From positions 10,640,398 through 10,704,397 of the forward strand of contig NC_061121.1 of assembly GCF_002878395.1 (NCBI RefSeq): a DNA stretch of 64,000 nt, given 5' to 3'. The position numbers and the translations under genes were made by a program. This DNA is from Capsicum annuum (lineage: Eukaryota; Streptophyta; Magnoliopsida; Solanales; Solanaceae). A model generated the notes under the pieces. That model had not been told where the DNA came from and did no database searches. It saw only the letters and a program-made list of their open reading frames with translations. Positions 59,065 to 64,000 of this stretch are shown here, piece after piece (positions within the stretch are counted from its first letter, which is position 1; every line of letters begins with the position of its first letter).

Positions 59065-59289
59065 GTCAATTCAAATGTAACAAATTCAGATAAAAAAAAG
59101 ATGAAAATAGTGAAGAAATATGGAAACTAACTTGAGAACAGTGCAAAACCTACCAGAAAAAACATACTCAGCCATAAATATAGTGCGAGATAATCAAAAC
59201 ACAAAGATAAGACAAAATATCAAATTGCAGTTACACATTTTTGGAAGTGACCTATTTAAAAACATTAATAACATCCAATATCAAGTGAA

Positions 59290-60560
59290 ATTTGAGGAGG
59301 GTGGTGCCTAGTAGTAGAGGCGGATCCAGGATTCGGATTCTTTGGGTGCCAAGTAAACTTAGCGACAGGGGCGGAGTCACCTTCTATGAAGGGTGGTCAG
59401 ATGCACATCCCTCGTCGAAAAATTATATGGTGAATAGAGGTTAAATGTTAATGATAATGAGTGTATATTTAATTTTCCACACTCTTAACATAGCTGAAAA
59501 TAAAATTTGCACATTCTTCGCTAAATTTCTGGCTCCACCACTGCTTATTGATTAAATTAATCAAATTACTCGTTTTTTTTATATAGGACAATTAACCAAC
59601 CAATTAATTAAAAAAAAAAATGACAAAACTTGATCTTTCAATAATATTACTAATATCATCATATAATATTCATAATTCATTTAAATGGTAGAATATACGT
59701 CTGTTGCCTTATTTTAGTCAACAATGCTTCACAGAAAATAATTGCTGCAAACCAAGATTGAACACATAATCTATGGGCAACAAAAGTGCCACTTTGCCAC
59801 TTGCACTAGATAGTACTTTAGTATTATAAGTGACAGATTTAATATTTGACTATAGTATATTGACATTAAAAAAAACAAATAAATCTTTGACTATATTGAC
59901 ATTAAAAAAACAAATGCTGAAAATTGGGTTCGAACACACGACAGGGGCAGGGTCACCTTCTATGAAGAATGGTCAGATGCACACCCTTTGTCGAAAAATT
60001 ATGTGGTGAATAGAGGTTAAATGTTAATCATAATGAGTGTATATTTAATTTTGCACACTCTTAACATAGCTGAAAATAAAACTTGCACATCCTTCGCTGA
60101 ATTTCTGGCTCCGCCACTGATTATCGATTAAATTAATCAAATTACTCATTTTTTTTATATATAGGACAATTAACCAACCAATTAATTAAAAAAAATAATA
60201 AAATGACAAAAATTGATCTTTAAATAAATGTTGCAAACCAAGATTGAACACATGACCTATGGGCAACAAAAGTGTCACTTTGTCACTTGCACTAGATAGT
60301 ATTTTAGTATTATAAGTGACAGATTTAATATTTGACTATAGTATATTGACATTAAAAAAACAAATAAATCTTTGACTATATTGACATTAGAAAAACAAAT
60401 GCTGCAAACTGGGTTTGAACACACGACCTATGGGCAACAAAATTGCGGGTGGCGTGTCACCCCACGGCAATGAATAGATCCGCCCCTGCCTAGTAGTCTT
60501 ACCCTTACTCTTACTTTAGTGCAGAATCTAGAATCTAGAAAGACTATTTCTGATAGGCGG
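59290..60560 (-). repeat. Au/SolS-type SINE split by a hAT element
   Basis: Left part TTTGAGGAGGGTGGTG and right part TCTTACCCTTACTC...AAGACTATTTCTGATAGG give a recognisable SINE middle and head once the hAT element at 59315-60488 is set aside. Confidence 0.65.
59315..60488. mobile_element. hAT-type element with internal tandem duplication and MITEs
   Basis: Ends TAGAGGCGGATC and GATCCGCCCCTG are inverted. The 8-bp duplication CCTAGTAG is at 59307-59314 and 60489-60496. Inside, a ~0.5-kb unit is present twice (59364-59939 and 59940-60428), each starting with a smaller hAT-type MITE (59366-59543, CAGGGGCGGAGTCACC...CTGGCTCCACCACTG; and 59942-60119). Shared text includes TTTGACTATAGTATATTGAC and CACTTGCACTAGATAGTA. 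No coding sequence. Confidence 0.88.
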
Positions 60561-60626
60561 AAAAAATGGAAGTGATCTATTTAAAATAAAATATTTTTCG
60601 AGAGAAGAAGAAAAACACAGAATATA

Positions 60627-60699
60627 TGTTGATGCCCAGGATCGAACTGGGGACCTTCAGTGTGTAAGACTGACGTGATAACCACTACACCACACCAAC
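60627..60699 (-). tRNA. tRNA-Val (anticodon UAC)
   Basis: The minus strand folds into a full cloverleaf: acceptor GTTGGTG/CATCAAC, D arm GTGTAGTGGTTATCAC, anticodon arm TCAGT-CTTACAC-ACTGA (anticodon TAC), T arm CCCAG-TTCGATC-CTGGG, discriminator A. The A-box (TGGTGTAGTGG) and B-box (AGTTCGATCC) are intact, and a TTTTT terminator follows within 12 bases (TATATTCTGTGTTTTT). No intron. It should be a working nuclear tRNA gene. Confidence 0.95.
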
Positions 60700-61050
60700 T
60701 TGTTGCTGCAGGAGTCTTAGCTTTAATATGTCTACTATTATTCGATACTTGTTTGTTAAAATTATACTATGATAATTTTATTAGATAATTGTTTCTTGAT
60801 ATAAGTATCAAAACGATCATCTTGATTTTATTCACCTTCTACGTTTTCAATATTTAAATTAGATGTGTCCCATTACGTTCAAAAACAAAATCTATAGTAT
60901 ATAAATACATGCATATATTGTTATTAGAAATGTAGAACTTAGTATATCAAACATTAATTGAGATTAATCTGCTAGGAATGCACATCCTACTATATAAACA
61001 TATACAATAGTGTTAATAGTTGGGATCAATTCTACTCTTGCTATTACAAC

Positions 61051-61270
61051 ATAACCGTTTGACCATGAAAATCATAATTTTTCGAAGTTGGAGTTGGAGT
61101 TGACCATGAATATAAATTTGAGTTATTTTGAAACTTTATGAGAGAAATAGGAGTGTTCACTTTTTCAAATACAATTCCAAATTGTATTTGAAATTCTCAT
61201 GGTCAAACACATACAGTTTTCACTTTTTTCGCTAAAATGAAATATTTTTGAGAAAAAAGTAAAAAATGAA
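61051..61270. mobile_element. MITE related to 24511-24770, truncated
   Basis: ATAACCGTTTGACCATGAAAA at the left and, farther in, CAAATTGTATTTGAAATTCTC and GGTCAAACACATACAG are the same blocks as in the 24.5-kb element but in opposite order. The right terminal repeat is lost. Confidence 0.75.
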
Positions 61271-61619
61271 AGTTTAGTTTCTAATGACGATGTTTAGCAT
61301 ACCAAGTAATGTCATGTGTCCACAAATGGTCGGTTGTTTTATAAAGAAAAAAGGTTAAATTTATCACTGAACTGTTATCATTTTTCTAATAATTCAATGA
61401 CATATTTGAACATTTTTTCACATTAACTTTACCTAGAAGCAAAGTTGCACCAATTACTAGCTAGCATTGGAAAACTTAGAAGAAGTTGGAAACATCAAAA
61501 AAGTGTGACATATTTGCAAAATTCAAGGGATTAGTTAAACATCCCTCATGGCCAGATACTACATTCATGCGCCTCATGTACGGAGAACTTGTCTTTCCAA
61601 AAAATGTAAAATTATATTA

Positions 61620-62410
61620 AAATGACTTGTTATGTGTGACACCAAATCTCAATATATTTTGTTGGACCTTCGAAAAACTACCCCTCCATCCATTATTAGT
61701 TTTCTATTATTGACTTGACACGCTTTAAAAACAATAAATAATAGAGGTAATTTAAAGAAAGATCCCCATTACAAGAGTATATAACAGTGTATTGTATGTA
61801 GTTTTACAAGTCTATCAGAAATTGTTTTCAAGACTTGGACTCATGATCTCCTGATCACATGACAACTTTACTAGTCCAAGGCTCCCCTTTAACTAAGCCT
61901 TTAAATATAGTAATAAATTTAATGTTTTGAAAAATGAATAATACTTAATATTTAATACCAAGGATAAAATTGACACAAATAGGTAAATTATCCTTTAATT
62001 TTTAAATCTGGGCAAGTATTTCCTTCGTCCATCTTTACTTGTCAACTATTGACTTTGCACACATCTTAAGAAATAATAAATAATAGAATAATCCTACTGT
62101 ATCACCTGTCTTTTGAATGTAATAAATATAATGTGCTGGAAAATGTATTGAATGATGATTAGTACTTAATAGTAAGGATAAAATTGAAACAAAAGGGTAA
62201 ATTATTCATTAATTTTTATTAAAATTGAATAAATATCGTTGAACGCCTTTTTTTAATATAGTGAACAAACAAAAATAGAAAAAAATAATATAATCGGGCA
62301 TCTATTTTTAATATTTCTAACATAAATAGGTAAAGATGGACCATGGGAGTAAATGACTTGTTATGTGTGACACCAAATCTCAATATATTTTGTTGGACCT
62401 TTGAAAAACT
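61620..62410. repeat. Direct 60-bp repeats around Stowaway-like copies
   Basis: AATGACTTGTTATGTGTGAC followed by CACCAAATCTCAATATATTT and a GTTGGACCTT end occurs at 61620-61680 and 62351-62410 with one difference. Between them are two related Stowaway-like segments. The second, 62019-62349, has ends TTTCCTTCGTCCATCTTTAC and GTAAAGATGGACCATGGGAG with TA flanks. Confidence 0.75.
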
Positions 62411-63118
62411 AATTTGACTGCCTTTAATTTATAAATTGCACACATTGTAATAAACAAAAATTGTCCCCTTGGAACTAAGCTCAAAACTCAAAAACAGAAA
62501 AGGTGGTAGGGTTTTTCTTGTTATTATTACTACTAATACCAAAAGTTAGGGTTTAATGTCGGCCATAAACAAATTTACAACAGACATAATCCTCATATTC
62601 TTATAATAAAACTAAACTCCTAATTACAACAAAACGTAACACGTGCACTTCATTTTCCTAAGTCAAAATTGTATTCCCAAAACTATATAGCATTTTTTTT
62701 TAATTTACTAGATATCGGGAATCACTATACGATACTATATCGAGGATTCATACAACTAACCTCAACTAATTTGAGATTAAAACGTTACTATATGATGAAA
62801 GTAACTAATTAAAAAGCCGACTCTAACTAGTTTGGGATGGTTATTTTCACGGGCGAACGGACTTATTATGTATGGGGCGTCGTCTTCTAACCCAATTATA
62901 GTCCATTGTGAAGAAATTAGAAGTGTCTTTGCCTTCAATCCACTCTTGTCTTGTCCCTTTTCTTGCATGCACCATTTTTGCACCTTCATGTTCTTTACCT
63001 GGAGATATACGCCATATCGCGCAAAATATTAGTCGTTTTGATAAACTGAATTTGCAAAATAAGAGGTCTATATATTATGTAACATATTACAGTTAGTGTT
63101 AATTAAGTGACACCAACA
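62411..63118. other. Intergenic sequence, nothing recognised
   Basis: AT-rich. A 70-codon minus-strand frame at 62777-62989 has no recognisable family, splice context or codon bias and is not called. Confidence 0.5.
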
Positions 63119-63141
63119 ATGACAATAACATACCCAGTATA

Positions 63142-63564
63142 CAATGGCGGACTCAGGATGTAGAGATCGTAGGTGTTCAAGAGGTTCGGACACATATATT
63201 GATGCACAAAGCCTCTAAGGTTCCGCCGAGAAATTAAAGAACTCAGCTATCTTCTTGGTTTATTGGGTGTTTTTATAAATCTTATATCAATTTTTATACA
63301 TTTTTTATATAATTGTACCCAGAGACGGAGCCAGGATTTCAAGTAAGGGGTTCAATATTCAAAGAAAACTAAGTCGAAGGGGTATAACACCTACTATAAC
63401 CACATAAAAAATAATTTTAATCGTGTATAAATAGTATATTTTTTCATCGAAGGGGGTTCGGACGAACCCCTAAAGAGGGCTGGCTCCGCCTCTGATTGTA
63501 CCTAGTGTACGTCGAATTTAATGGGTGCCAGAGCACCACAAAATAGGCCATAGGTCCGCCCCTG
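63142..63564. mobile_element. hAT-type element carrying a nested hAT MITE
   Basis: Ends CAATGGCGGACT and AGGTCCGCCCCTG are diverged inverted repeats. Flanks CCAGTATA and CCAGTATG form an 8-bp duplication with one change. 423 bp including a nested 175-bp element. Confidence 0.8.
63320..63494. mobile_element. hAT-type MITE, well preserved
   Basis: Ends CAGAGACGGAGCCAG and CTGGCTCCGCCTCTG (one mismatch in 15) with a perfect 8-bp duplication ATTGTACC at 63312-63319 and 63495-63502. Nested in the hAT element above. Confidence 0.92.
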
Positions 63565-63796
63565 CCAGTATGTTCCAACAAAGTGGAGTCTGAGGAGGGT
63601 AAATGTACGCAGTCCAATCAAGACAGAAAATAATCCAAAAGACATAGTATAGGCACAAGAAATCACTACCAAAATTCAAAAAATAAAAACATCACACCTT
63701 CGAATTTTTTCACTATTAAATTAATCAATTGAGACGACATTTAATTAAAGAGATATACATATATAAGTAATAGGGATCCAATAGTTTAGATAAATA

Positions 63797-63925
63797 CGAC
63801 ATCAACATACTCAGTGTATCTATATACAGTAGGGTCTGAGGAGGGTAAAATGCACGCAGTTTGTACCTCTGCCTTAGAGGTAAGGTAGAGAGGTAATACG
63901 TTTTCGATAGATCCCCGACAACTTA
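63797..63925 (-). repeat. Au/SolS-type SINE or RTE tail
   Basis: CATCAACATACTCAGTGTAT tail, AAAATGCACGCAGTTTGTAC middle, GATAGATCCCCGACAACTT head, minus strand. The sequence to the window end may be an RTE 3'UTR. Confidence 0.75.
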
Positions 63926-64000
63926 AGACAAAAAAAAAAGGTCTAGTAGAAGACGTAATAGAAGTACAAGAAACAATATATAAAGACACAAAACAATAAA

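Larger units (their letters stand above)
63119..63625 (-). repeat. Au/SolS-type SINE split by a hAT element
   Basis: Left piece GACAATAACATACCCAGTAT is the SINE tail. The right piece from 63565 (CCAGTATGTTCCAACAAAGT, then GGAGGGTAAATGTACGCAGT) continues the body. The hAT element at 63142-63564 interrupts it. Confidence 0.75.

Overview
This is plant nuclear DNA and almost certainly from a member of the nightshade family (Solanaceae). It is AT-rich and intron-rich, with two intact multi-exon genes. It carries SINEs of the tobacco TS type and of the Au/SolS type, an RTE-type LINE common in Solanaceae, and many short DNA transposons. The genus cannot be fixed from the sequence alone.

Layout. 1-5 kb: broken F-box gene pieces, a partial inverted copy of the BIM2-like gene, and SINE, LTR and CACTA debris. 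7.4-14.3 kb (+): an intact seven-exon bHLH gene of the BES1-interacting Myc-like (BIM) type, probably a nuclear brassinosteroid-response transcription factor. 14.6-18.0 kb: a decayed L1-type LINE directly behind it, then a second F-box fragment. 19.7-33.0 kb (-): an intact eleven-exon prolyl-oligopeptidase-family (S9A) serine peptidase with a complete Ser/Asp/His triad and a likely organelle-targeting leader. Its introns hold a solo LTR, SINEs, an RTE LINE, two extra copies of the 3' part of exon 1, and a tandem array of miniature LTR elements. 35.2-47.0 kb (+): a decayed but still intron-containing copy of the histidine-biosynthesis gene HISN4 (imidazole glycerol phosphate synthase, HisH-HisF fusion), interrupted by a gag-only copia element, a plastid DNA insert and L1 fragments. 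47-64 kb: mostly transposons, including two stacks of nested insertions whose order can be read from target-site duplications, a possible unrecognised two-exon gene near 50.4-51.3 kb (-), and one complete tRNA-Val(UAC) gene.

The genes form no operon or visible pathway cluster. The main story is structural. The left end of the window is an inverted, decayed duplicate of the BIM2-like/F-box block. The peptidase gene has had its first exon copied twice in tandem. SINEs act repeatedly as landing sites for later hAT and TRIM insertions. The RTE LINE and the Au-type SINEs end in the same 3' tail. I found no clearly new biological system. The most unusual structures are the TRIM array inside a triplicated SINE/exon unit, the foldback element with a conserved reading frame at 35.45-36.44 kb, and the palindromic gene-block duplication.
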